Positions 18,725 through 29,046 of a stretch of 64,000 bases of DNA are shown one piece after another. Numbering within the stretch: position 1 is the stretch's first letter; the number at the start of each line of letters is the position of its first letter. This stretch comes from Pseudoxanthomonas gei (GTDB taxonomy: Bacteria; Pseudomonadota; Gammaproteobacteria; Xanthomonadales; Xanthomonadaceae): contig NZ_QOVG01000001.1 of the NCBI RefSeq assembly GCF_010119615.1, positions 1 to 64,000 of the forward strand. The letters are read 5' to 3'. The notes under the pieces are model-generated. The model saw only the letters and a list, made by a program, of their open reading frames with translations, ran no database searches and was not told the DNA's origin. The translations under genes were made by a program, and so were the position numbers.

Positions 18725-18738
18725 TGAAAACGGTTACA
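18725..18738. promoter_or_regulatory. LacI-type operator (bgl operon / malK-type gene)
   Basis: TGAAAACGGTTACA, the fourth copy of the palindrome, lies in the 230-nt divergent gap between bgl (52 nt away) and the ATPase gene (166 nt away). It most likely controls bgl-glk-edd-eda and could affect both directions. Confidence 0.72.
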
Positions 18739-18903
18739 TGGCAGAATACCCCATGCCCATAGCCAGCGGAACGGTTCAGGGCAGACAAGGGGCCCGCGGC
18801 CTCGATAGTGCGACGTAGCGCAAAACGCACGCAGCGGCGATGTCACCGGGAGGGCCGGCGACAACGTGCAAGCCAGGTGCCCAATCCAATCGCCGGAGAC
18901 AAG

Positions 18904-19992
18904 ATGGCCAGCGTTCGACTCGACAGTGTTCGCAAGGTGTATGACAACGGCCAGGTGGCTGTGCAGGGCGCGAGTTTCGAAGTCGCCGATGGCGAACTGA
19001 TGGTGCTCGTGGGACCGTCGGGCTGCGGTAAATCGACTTTGTTGCGGATGATCGCCGGGCTTGAGGACATCACCTCGGGCACCTTGTCGATCGGCGACAA
19101 GGTGGTCAACGACATCGCGCCGAAGGATCGCGATATCGCCATGGTCTTCCAGAGTTATGCGCTGTACCCGCACATGACCGTGGCCGAGAACCTGGCCTTT
19201 GGCCTGAAGCTGCGCAAGCACGACCAGGCCACCATCGACCGGCGCATCGGCGCGGCCGCCGAAACGCTGGGCCTGACCACGATGATGGACAAGCGGCCCG
19301 GGCAGATGTCGGGCGGCCAGCGCCAGCGCGTGGCCCTGGGCCGGGCGCTGGTGCGCGAGCCGTCGGTGTTCCTGCTCGACGAACCTCTTTCCAACCTGGA
19401 CGCCAAGCTGCGCCATTCGGTGCGCACCGAAATCGCGCGCCTGCACCGCCAGCTCGGCACCACCATGATCTACGTCACCCACGACCAGGTCGAAGCCATG
19501 ACCCTGGGGCAGCGGATCGTGGTGCTCAAGGACGGCGAGATCCAGCAGATCGACACCCCCATGGCGCTTTACGAGCGGCCGGCCAATCTGTTCGTGGCGG
19601 GTTTCCTGGGCAGTCCGGCGATGAACATCCTGCAGGGCAGGCTGGTGCAGTCCGATGGCCTGTTCCTGCAGACCAAGCAAGACCTGCGGCTTCCGCTGGG
19701 CGCGGCCCGCATTGATCCGGGCTGGCTCGACACCGAGCTGTCGGTCGGCATACGCCCGGAAAACCTGCAGCCCGGGTCGGGCCAGGCGGAGAGCTTCGAG
19801 GCGGTGGTGGACGTGATCGAGCCGGTGGGCAACGAGGCGTTCCTGAGCCTGCGCCACGGCATCCATGAACTGGTCGCGCGCGTCGCCCCGGAAAACCTGC
19901 CGCGGGTGGGCGACCTGCTCAAGCTCCATGTGGCGCCGGACCGCCTGCATTTCTTCGACCCGGTCAGCGGGCGGCGGCTGCTGCCTGGCTGA
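18904..19992 (+). CDS. MalK/UgpC-type sugar ABC transporter ATPase
   Basis: A 362-aa ATPase of the carbohydrate importer-1 class. Walker A GPSGCGKST (residues 37-45), Q-loop VFQSYALYPHM, signature MSGGQRQRVALGRAL and Walker B VFLLDEPLSNLD are followed by the C-terminal TOBE/OB regulatory domain (about 235-362) that marks MalK-like subunits. The frame is open to 18808, but GGAGAC about 7 nt before the ATG at 18904 and the family N-terminus MASVRLDSV set the start. It is the only sugar ATPase in the window and probably serves the MalF/MalG pair at 8066-9765; such ATPases often serve several importers. Confidence 0.94.
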   Translation: MASVRLDSVRKVYDNGQVAVQGASFEVADGELMVLVGPSGCGKSTLLRMIAGLEDITSGTLSIGDKVVNDIAPKDRDIAMVFQSYALYPHMTVAENLAFGLKLRKHDQATIDRRIGAAAETLGLTTMMDKRPGQMSGGQRQRVALGRALVREPSVFLLDEPLSNLDAKLRHSVRTEIARLHRQLGTTMIYVTHDQVEAMTLGQRIVVLKDGEIQQIDTPMALYERPANLFVAGFLGSPAMNILQGRLVQSDGLFLQTKQDLRLPLGAARIDPGWLDTELSVGIRPENLQPGSGQAESFEAVVDVIEPVGNEAFLSLRHGIHELVARVAPENLPRVGDLLKLHVAPDRLHFFDPVSGRRLLPG

Positions 19993-20232
19993 GCTGCGAA
20001 AGCGGCCGGCGTGCCGGCGTAATCCCTGCAGCCCAGACGTGCTGCGATGCCCTCCAGGCCAAGGGTTTTGCCCTCAGGACAACGCAGGCTGTCGGCTATA
20101 CTCGCCCGTGGAACCGCAGTTTGATAGCGGTTGAGCCAATCGAATCAATGGGTTGGCAATCACTCTTAATACAACTTCTTATAAAGAGCAGCGTTACCGC
20201 CCTGCGGCGACGCTGCCGGAAACCCACGCCGC

Positions 20233-23200
20233 ATGCGCCTTTCCACTATCAAGCTCGCCGGTTTCAAATCCTTCGTCGACCCGACCACGCTGCATCTGCC
20301 GACCAACATGACCGGGGTCGTGGGTCCCAATGGCTGCGGCAAGTCCAACATCATCGATGCGGTGCGCTGGGTGATGGGCGAAAGCTCGGCCAGCCGCCTG
20401 CGCGGCGATTCGCTGACCGACGTGATCTTCTCCGGCTCGGCGGCGCGCAAGCCGGTGTCGCAGGCCACGGTCGAGCTGGTCTTCGACAACAGCGACCACA
20501 CCATCGCCGGCGAGTTCGCCGCCTTCAACGAGATATCGGTCAAGCGCCTGGTCAGCCGCGACGGCACCAGCAACTACTACCTCAACGGCACCAAATGCCG
20601 CCGCCGTGACATCACCGACCTGTTCCTGGGCACGGGCCTGGGTCCGCGAAGCTACTCGATCATCGAGCAGGGCATGATCAGCCAGATCATCGAGGCGCGC
20701 CCCGAAGACCTGCGCGTGTACCTGGAAGAAGCCGCCGGCATCTCCAAGTACAAGGAGCGCCGCAAGGAAACCGAGACCCGCATTCGCCACACACGCGAAA
20801 ACCTCGATCGCCTGGGCGACCTGCGCGAGGAAATCACCAAGCAGCTGGAGCACCTGAAGCGCCAGGCCAGGCAGGCCGAGCAGTACCAGGCACTGCAGGA
20901 AGAGCGCAAGGTCAAGGACGCCGAGTGGAAGGCGCTGGAGTACCGCGGCCTGGACGGCCAGCTGCAGAAACTGCGCGAAGGCCTGTCCCAGGAAGAAACC
21001 AAGCTGCAACAGCTGATCGCCGAGCAGCGCGAGGCCGAGCGCCAGCTGGAGACCGGCCGCGTCGGCCGCGAGTCGGCCAGCGAAGCCCTGAACAAGGCGC
21101 AGGGCGAGGTCTACCAGGTCGGCAGCGCCCTGGCCCGCATCGAGCAGCAGATCCAGCACCAGCGGGAACTGGGCGAACGCCTGCAGAAGGCGCGCGATGA
21201 AGCCCAGAGCGCGCTCAACGAACTGGGCCAGCACATCAGCGGCGACGAAACCCGGCTGGGCGTGCTGCGCGCCTCGGTCGACGAGGCCGAGCCGCAACTT
21301 GCCGAGTTGCAGGAGAACGACCAGTACAAGCAGGAAGCGCTGCGTGAGGCAGAAGCCAGGCTGCAGGACTGGCAGCAGCGCTGGGAAACACACAGCCGTG
21401 ATTCTGCCGAGGCCTCGCGGGCCGGTGAAGTGGAACGCACCCGCGTCGACTACCTGGACAAGCAGTCACTGGAAGCCGACCGCCGTCGCGAGGTCCTGAC
21501 CAGCGAACGCAGCGGACTGGACCTGGACGCGCTGGCGGCCGTGTTCGAAGACGCGCAACAGCAGCACGAAACCCAGAAAGCAGCGCTCGACGGCCTCAAT
21601 ACCGACCTGGAAACCCGCAAGCAGTCGGTGGGCGCGCTGCAGGAACAACAGCGTGGCGCGCAATCCGAGCTGGCCGACGTCCGCAAGAATACGCAGGCGG
21701 CCCGCGGCCGCCTGTCCTCGCTGGAGACCCTGCAGCATGCCGCGCTGGGACAGGAGCAGGGTGCTGCGGTGGCCTGGCTGAAAGCGCGCGGGCTGGATTC
21801 GGCGGCGCGCGTTGGCGAAAGGCTGTCGGTCGAGTCGGGCTGGGAAAACGCAGTGGAAGGCGCGCTTGGCCAGCTGATCGAAGGCGTGCTGGTCGATGCG
21901 CCCGAAACCCTGGTCGAAGCGCTGGGCGAACTCGGCGAAGGCCGCATCGCACTGGTGTCGTCAGCTGATGACGGTTCTTCCTTCTCGCCGACTTCGCTCG
22001 CGGCCAAAGTGCAGGGACCTCTTGCCATCCGCCGCCTGCTGGCGCGCCTGCACGTGGCCGAAGACCTGGCCGAAGCCCGCCGCCTGCTGCCGCAGCTGGC
22101 CGAAGGCGATTCCATCATCACCCGCAATGGTGAACGCATGGGCGCCGGCTGGGTGCGCGTGCTGCGCTCCGGCGCCGCCAAGCAGGGTGCCTTGCTGCGC
22201 GAACGCGACATCCAGTCGCTGCGCGTGGAAATCGGATCGCTGCAGAAGCGCGAAGCCGAGCTGGACCAACTGCTCAGCAGTTTCCGCGACCAGCTGCTGG
22301 CGGCCGAGCAGCAGCGCGAAGACGCACAGCGCGCCCTCTACATCGCCCATCGCGGCGTTTCCGAACTGGCCGGCCAGTTGCAGAGCCAGCAGGGCAAGGT
22401 CGAATCGGCGCGCAACCGCATCGACCGCATCGACGGCGAACTCCTGCAACTGCACGAGACCCTGGACACCAGCCGCGAGCAGGCCCGCGAGGCGCGCTCG
22501 AAGCTGGAGGACGCGATCAGCCGCATGGCCGGACTGGAAACCAATCGCCAGTCACTGGACGCCGAACGCCGCCAGCTCGCCGAGGCCCGCGATGCCGCCC
22601 GCGATGCGGCCCGCAACTCGCGCGATACCGCCCATGCGCTGGCATTGACCCTGGAATCGCAACGCACCCAGATCGTTTCGCTGAGCCAGGCGCTGGATCG
22701 CATGGCGGGCCAGCGCGGCCAGCTGGACTCGCGCCTGGGCGACCTGTCCTCGCAGCTGAGCGCCGGTGATTCGCCGGTGGAAACACTCGAGAACGAACGC
22801 CAGGCTGCGCTGGAACAGCGCGTGCTTGCGGATCGCGCGCTGGGCGAGGCGAGGGCGGCGCTGGAAGGGATCGACAACGACCTGCGCAATTTCGAGCAGG
22901 TCCGCCACCAGCGCGACGAGCAATCCATTGCCCAGCGCGAGGTCATTTCCCAGCGCAAGCTCGACCAGCAGGCGCTGAGCCTGAAGGCCGACCAGCTTTC
23001 CTCGGCCGTGGTGAATGCGGGCTTCGTGCTCGAGGACGTCATCAACAGCCTGCCCGAGGTTGCGGCGCTGGCCGACTGGGAACAGGCGGTAACCAGCATC
23101 GACGGCAGGATGCGCCGGCTGGAGCCGGTCAACCTGGCCGCCATCCACGAATACGGCGAAGCTTCGCAGCGTTCCGAATACCTGGAAGCGCAGAACCTCG

Positions 23201-23736
23201 ACCTGACCTCGGCCCTGGAGACGCTGGAAGAAGCAATCCGCAAGATCGACCGCGAGACCCGCGGCCGCTTCAAGGACACGTTCGACAAGGTTAATTCGGG
23301 CGTACAGGAGCTGTATCCGCGCCTGTTCGGCGGCGGCCACGCCTACCTCGAACTCACCGGCGAGGACCTGCTGGATACCGGCGTGGCCATCATGGCGCGT
23401 CCGCCGGGCAAGCGCGTCTCCAATATCTCGTTGCTGTCCGGTGGCGAAAAGGCGATGACGGCGGTGGCGCTGGTGTTCGCCATCTTCCAGCTCAACCCCG
23501 CGCCGTTCTGCCTGCTCGACGAGGTCGATGCGCCGCTGGATGAGGCCAACGTCGGCCGCTTCACCGCCATGGTCAAGGAAATGAGCGAGAAGGTGCAGTT
23601 CCTGTTCGTCAGCCACAACAAGTCGACGATGGAAGCCGCGCACCAGCTGAGCGGCGTTACCATGCGTGAGCCTGGTGTCAGCCGGCTGGTATCGGTGGAC
23701 CTGGAAGAGGCCGCACGGCTGGCGGGAGCAGCCTGA
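20233..23736 (+). CDS. smc: Chromosome segregation protein SMC
   Basis: A 1167-aa SMC ATPase, normal length. Walker A GPNGCGKSN is at residues 31-39. A coiled coil follows (about 170-500), then a hinge around 510-640 (LGQLIEGVLVDAPETL), a returning coiled coil, and the C-terminal signature LSGGEKAMTAVAL and Walker B FCLLDEVDAPLDEANV. It organises and segregates the chromosome; xanthomonads use SMC rather than MukB. A 240-nt gap separates it from the ATPase gene upstream; that gap has a GCCGGCGTGCCGGC hairpin without a T-tract. It is the first gene of smc-(small ORF)-zipA-ligA. Confidence 0.97.
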   Translation: MRLSTIKLAGFKSFVDPTTLHLPTNMTGVVGPNGCGKSNIIDAVRWVMGESSASRLRGDSLTDVIFSGSAARKPVSQATVELVFDNSDHTIAGEFAAFNEISVKRLVSRDGTSNYYLNGTKCRRRDITDLFLGTGLGPRSYSIIEQGMISQIIEARPEDLRVYLEEAAGISKYKERRKETETRIRHTRENLDRLGDLREEITKQLEHLKRQARQAEQYQALQEERKVKDAEWKALEYRGLDGQLQKLREGLSQEETKLQQLIAEQREAERQLETGRVGRESASEALNKAQGEVYQVGSALARIEQQIQHQRELGERLQKARDEAQSALNELGQHISGDETRLGVLRASVDEAEPQLAELQENDQYKQEALREAEARLQDWQQRWETHSRDSAEASRAGEVERTRVDYLDKQSLEADRRREVLTSERSGLDLDALAAVFEDAQQQHETQKAALDGLNTDLETRKQSVGALQEQQRGAQSELADVRKNTQAARGRLSSLETLQHAALGQEQGAAVAWLKARGLDSAARVGERLSVESGWENAVEGALGQLIEGVLVDAPETLVEALGELGEGRIALVSSADDGSSFSPTSLAAKVQGPLAIRRLLARLHVAEDLAEARRLLPQLAEGDSIITRNGERMGAGWVRVLRSGAAKQGALLRERDIQSLRVEIGSLQKREAELDQLLSSFRDQLLAAEQQREDAQRALYIAHRGVSELAGQLQSQQGKVESARNRIDRIDGELLQLHETLDTSREQAREARSKLEDAISRMAGLETNRQSLDAERRQLAEARDAARDAARNSRDTAHALALTLESQRTQIVSLSQALDRMAGQRGQLDSRLGDLSSQLSAGDSPVETLENERQAALEQRVLADRALGEARAALEGIDNDLRNFEQVRHQRDEQSIAQREVISQRKLDQQALSLKADQLSSAVVNAGFVLEDVINSLPEVAALADWEQAVTSIDGRMRRLEPVNLAAIHEYGEASQRSEYLEAQNLDLTSALETLEEAIRKIDRETRGRFKDTFDKVNSGVQELYPRLFGGGHAYLELTGEDLLDTGVAIMARPPGKRVSNISLLSGGEKAMTAVALVFAIFQLNPAPFCLLDEVDAPLDEANVGRFTAMVKEMSEKVQFLFVSHNKSTMEAAHQLSGVTMREPGVSRLVSVDLEEAARLAGAA

Positions 23737-23747
23737 TTGCCGATACG

Positions 23748-23861
23748 ATGATGGCGAACCCGATGACGGCAGGCCGGATGACGACTGATTCAACAATGAC
23801 AGCCGGCATGATCCTGAAAAAACCCATTCCCTCAGCGACCCCCGCGCGGAGAAACAGATAA
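23748..23861 (+). CDS. Short repeat-built ORF abutting zipA (possible leader peptide)
   Basis: A 37-codon ORF, starting ATGATGGCG and ending TAA at 23859-23861, directly before the zipA ATG (TAAATG). It is made of imperfect ATGAC-containing repeats beginning at 23748, 23763, 23778, 23796 and 23808, all in one frame, giving peptides such as NPMTAGRMTTDSTMTAGM followed by a basic, Pro-rich tail. It fills the smc-zipA gap. It could be a coupling leader for zipA, or a chance ORF in a small tandem repeat. No family recognised. Confidence 0.35.
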   Translation: MMANPMTAGRMTTDSTMTAGMILKKPIPSATPARRNR

Positions 23862-24587
23862 ATGTCCGACATGGCCTTGCTTCGTATCGGCATCCTGATT
23901 GCTGGCGCACTTTTGATCGTGGCGATCGTGTTCTTCGGTCGACCCAAGAAATCCAGCCAGGGCAAGCGCATCGAGCCCGGCGAACGTGATGCCACGCGCA
24001 GCGAACCCAGCCTGGCCGGGGAACTGTCGGCCGATGGCGCGGGACTGGACTACAGCAGTGATGCGGTTTCCCAACCCGAGCTCGGCCTGCCCGGGGCGTC
24101 CATCGATTCGGACCTGGGCAAGCGGCCCAGCCAGGATTTCGACAAGATCGTCTCGCTTTATGTCGCCGCACGCGCCGGCCATGCCTTGCGTGGCGAGGAC
24201 ATCGTGGTGGCTGCGGAAAAAACCGGCCTGACCTTCGGCCACATGAATGTGTTCCACCGCCTGGTGGAGAATCACCCGGAACGCGGCCCGATCTTCAGCA
24301 TGGCCAATATCCTGCAGCCGGGCAGTTTCGACATGGCCAACATCCGGGAGCTTGAAACCCCGGCCATCGCCTTCTTCCTGACCCTGCCGGCGCCGCTGAC
24401 CGCGCTGGACGCCTGGGAGAAGCTGCTGCCCAACGTGCAGCGCATGGCCGAGCTGCTGGATGGCGTGGTGCTGGACGACAGCCGCAACGCCCTGGGCCGC
24501 CAGCGCATCATGCATATCCGCGAGGAACTGCGCGCCTACGACCGCCAGCACGAAGCACCACCGCTGACCAAGTCGCCGCGCTGGTGA
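23862..24587 (+). CDS. zipA: Cell division protein ZipA
   Basis: A 241-aa inner-membrane protein. One N-terminal transmembrane helix (residues 6-25) is followed by a charged linker and a C-terminal ZipA domain (about 100-230) that binds the FtsZ tail; FSMANILQPGSFD and TPAIAFFLTLP match the family core. It tethers FtsZ to the membrane at the division site. It is shorter than E. coli ZipA because the Pro/Gln linker is reduced, as in other xanthomonads. Lying between smc and ligA is the usual gammaproteobacterial order. Confidence 0.92.
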   Translation: MSDMALLRIGILIAGALLIVAIVFFGRPKKSSQGKRIEPGERDATRSEPSLAGELSADGAGLDYSSDAVSQPELGLPGASIDSDLGKRPSQDFDKIVSLYVAARAGHALRGEDIVVAAEKTGLTFGHMNVFHRLVENHPERGPIFSMANILQPGSFDMANIRELETPAIAFFLTLPAPLTALDAWEKLLPNVQRMAELLDGVVLDDSRNALGRQRIMHIREELRAYDRQHEAPPLTKSPRW

Positions 24588-24595
24588 TACAAGCT

Positions 24596-24768
24596 CCTCT
24601 CCCGTCGGCGCCCGAAGGCTGTCCGCAGGTGAGAGGGGTTGGGGTGAGGGTAGGGCGAAGTCATGATGGTTCGGACGCCGCCGACTCCGCCGTACCCTCA
24701 TCCGGCGCGATGCGCCACCTTCCCAGCCTTGCACACCCCTGATGGGGCGCCGAGAGGAGAAGGGTTAA
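24596..24768. repeat. MITE-like intergenic element, copy 2
   Basis: The zipA-ligA spacer holds an element with terminal inverted repeats (CTCCTCTCCCGTCGGCGCCC on the left, GGGGCGCCGAGAGGAGAAGG on the right) and the core at 24631-24660 shared with the element at 13985. No coding content. Relative to copy 1, the core differs at a few bases. Confidence 0.72.
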
Positions 24769-24782
24769 CAAGCCACCGCTGA

Positions 24783-27125
<2,343 letters not shown>

Positions 27126-27142
27126 CCAGGGCGAAGTCATTT

Positions 27143-27210
27143 TGCAGGGCCGACGCAAGTCGCGCGCCGCTGAAACTGCAATGGCTTCGCGACTTGCGTC
27201 GCTCCTACAT
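27143..27210. repeat. Palindromic intergenic repeat, degenerate copy running into epmA
   Basis: The right arm 27184-27210 (GCTTCGCGACTTGCGTCGCT then CCTACAT) is a good copy of the family seen at 13133 and 30128. The left arm at about 27143-27168 is partly decayed. The right arm lies inside the reading frame of epmA if the ATG at 27181 is used. Confidence 0.75.
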
Positions 27211-28185
27211 GCGGAGCTGGGCATCTTGACTGGCGCCGGGCTGGAGGCACTGCGTTTGCGCGCCGCGGTCAATGCCTTGTTCCGCCTGTATTTCGCGGAG
27301 CGCGACGTGCTGGAGGTGGAGACCCCGATCCTTTCGGAGGCGGGCAACACCGAGCCCAACATCGAGAGTTTCACCACCACCTTCACGGGCCACTCCGATG
27401 CGGGCGCACGCACGCGGTGGATGCGGACCTCGCCCGAATACCCGCTCAAGCGCCTGCTCGCCGCCGGCGTGGGTGACTGCTACGAACTGGGGCGCGTGTT
27501 CCGCAACGGCGAGGCCGGCGGGCGCCACAACCCCGAGTTCACCATGCTGGAGTGGTATCGCGTCGGCTGGGATCACCTGCAGCTCATCGACGAGACCATA
27601 GAGCTGGTGCAGCGTGCACTGGCGTTGATCCGGCGCCAGGCCGAAGTGGTATCGCTGACCTATCGGGAGCTCTTCCTGCAGGGCCTGTCGCTGGATCCGT
27701 TCACTGCATCCGATCAGGAGTTGCAGGCGCCGCTGTCAACGCAGCTCATCGATGGCCGTGGCCTGACCCGTGACGACTGGCTGGATCTGCTGATCACCCA
27801 TCTGCTGCAGCCGGACTTCCCGGTCGATCGCATTACCGTGGTCCGCGACTGGCCCGCCAGCCAGAGCGCACTGGCCAGGATCAGGCCGGGCGATCCCCCA
27901 TTGGCTGAACGTTTCGAGCTGTACCTGGGCCATCACGAACTGGCCAACGGCTACCACGAACTCACTGACGCCCACGAGCAACGCCAGCGTTTCCATCGCG
28001 ACCTTGTAGTGCGGGAAGCAAGAATCGTCTCGCTGCCTCCACTCGACGAGCGGATGCTGTCGGCACTCTCGGGCGGTATGCCGGCGTGCACCGGCGTAGC
28101 GCTGGGAGTGGATCGTCTGCTGATGGCCATGCTGGACACCGACCAAATCGCGGACGTACTGGCTTTCGCATTCAACGAAGCCTGA
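27181..28185 (+). CDS. epmA: EF-P lysine ligase EpmA (GenX/PoxA)
   Basis: A class II aminoacyl-tRNA-synthetase-like enzyme that ligates beta-lysine to elongation factor P. It has motif 1 DVLEVETPILSEAGNTEP, motif 2 RVFRNGEAGGRHNPEFTMLEWYR and motif 3 GVALGVDRLLMAML, and lacks the tRNA-binding domain of true LysRS. The ATG at 27181 gives 334 aa, but its first ten codons (MASRLASLLH) are palindromic-repeat sequence and no Shine-Dalgarno precedes it. A TTG at 27226, preceded by GGAG 9 nt upstream, gives 319 aa and fits E. coli EpmA (325 aa) about as well. Follows ligA. Confidence 0.9.
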   Translation: MASRLASLLHAELGILTGAGLEALRLRAAVNALFRLYFAERDVLEVETPILSEAGNTEPNIESFTTTFTGHSDAGARTRWMRTSPEYPLKRLLAAGVGDCYELGRVFRNGEAGGRHNPEFTMLEWYRVGWDHLQLIDETIELVQRALALIRRQAEVVSLTYRELFLQGLSLDPFTASDQELQAPLSTQLIDGRGLTRDDWLDLLITHLLQPDFPVDRITVVRDWPASQSALARIRPGDPPLAERFELYLGHHELANGYHELTDAHEQRQRFHRDLVVREARIVSLPPLDERMLSALSGGMPACTGVALGVDRLLMAMLDTDQIADVLAFAFNEA

Positions 28186-28278
28186 ACAAAAGCTCCAGGT
28201 AACGCGCCCACACCGTCCTTGCAGCTGCGTTAACGGTCTTCATGGGACCCTTGCCGCAGAGACAGGGGCAGTGTGGAC

Positions 28279-28992
28279 ATGAAAGTATTGGGCAAGAACT
28301 GTGCGGCCGGCCTGGTGTTGGCGGTGGCCATCAACGCCAGCTTATCCGCAGCGCCTGCCGTGCAGGACGGTATGCGTTTTCGCTGCGAAGCCGAGCGCAG
28401 CCAGCAGCATTACTGCAGCGTCGACACCCGCAATGGCATCACCCTGGTCAAGCAGCTTTCCGGCACGCCGTGCCTGCAGGGACGCAATTGGGACTACGAC
28501 CGCCATGGCGTGTGGGTGTCGCATCGCTGCCGTGCCGAGTTCATAAGCGGAACCCTTCCCCCGGAGCCCCAGCCCACTCGCGCCACCACGGTCCGATGCG
28601 AATCACGAGCCAACCGCATCCAGCACTGTGCCGCGGACACCCGTAAGGGTGTTCGCCTGACGCGGTTGCTTTCCTCCTCGGACTGCGTTGAAAACCGCGA
28701 CTGGGGCAGTGACGGGGAAGGCATATGGACGGCCAATGGCTGTCGTGCGGAGTTCGCGCTGGAAGGCGATGCTGAGTCCGGCTCAGGGCGCGACCCGGCC
28801 GCTGTTCCCCATCGCCTGACCTGCCAATCGATTGCGCAACAGCGGCAGCATTGCGCGGCCGCGGCCAGCAAGGGGGTGGACCTGATCCGCCATCTGTCGA
28901 AGACGCGATGCGTGGAAGGAGCCAACTGGGGATGGAACCCGACAGGCGTTTGGGTCGACAACGGCTGCCGCGCCGAATTCCGCGTGCGTTGA
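28279..28992 (+). CDS. Secreted protein with three DUF3011 repeats
   Basis: A 237-aa exported protein (signal peptide about residues 1-26). Three tandem repeats of about 60 aa follow, each with the pattern RC-S-R-Q-YC-VDTR-GV-LV-LS-T-C-NWG-D-G-WV--GCRAEF, and four conserved cysteines per repeat that probably form disulfides. The repeats start near residues 31, 107 and 177. DUF3011 has no known function; it is common in xanthomonads. A GTG two codons earlier (28273) is an alternative start. It is a stand-alone gene between epmA and mtnA. Confidence 0.82.
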   Translation: MKVLGKNCAAGLVLAVAINASLSAAPAVQDGMRFRCEAERSQQHYCSVDTRNGITLVKQLSGTPCLQGRNWDYDRHGVWVSHRCRAEFISGTLPPEPQPTRATTVRCESRANRIQHCAADTRKGVRLTRLLSSSDCVENRDWGSDGEGIWTANGCRAEFALEGDAESGSGRDPAAVPHRLTCQSIAQQRQHCAAAASKGVDLIRHLSKTRCVEGANWGWNPTGVWVDNGCRAEFRVR

Positions 28993-29046
28993 AGGGCGGC
29001 ATCGGGCGGGGCCACTGCTTCCGCAGGGGTGCTCTAAACTGCGCTG

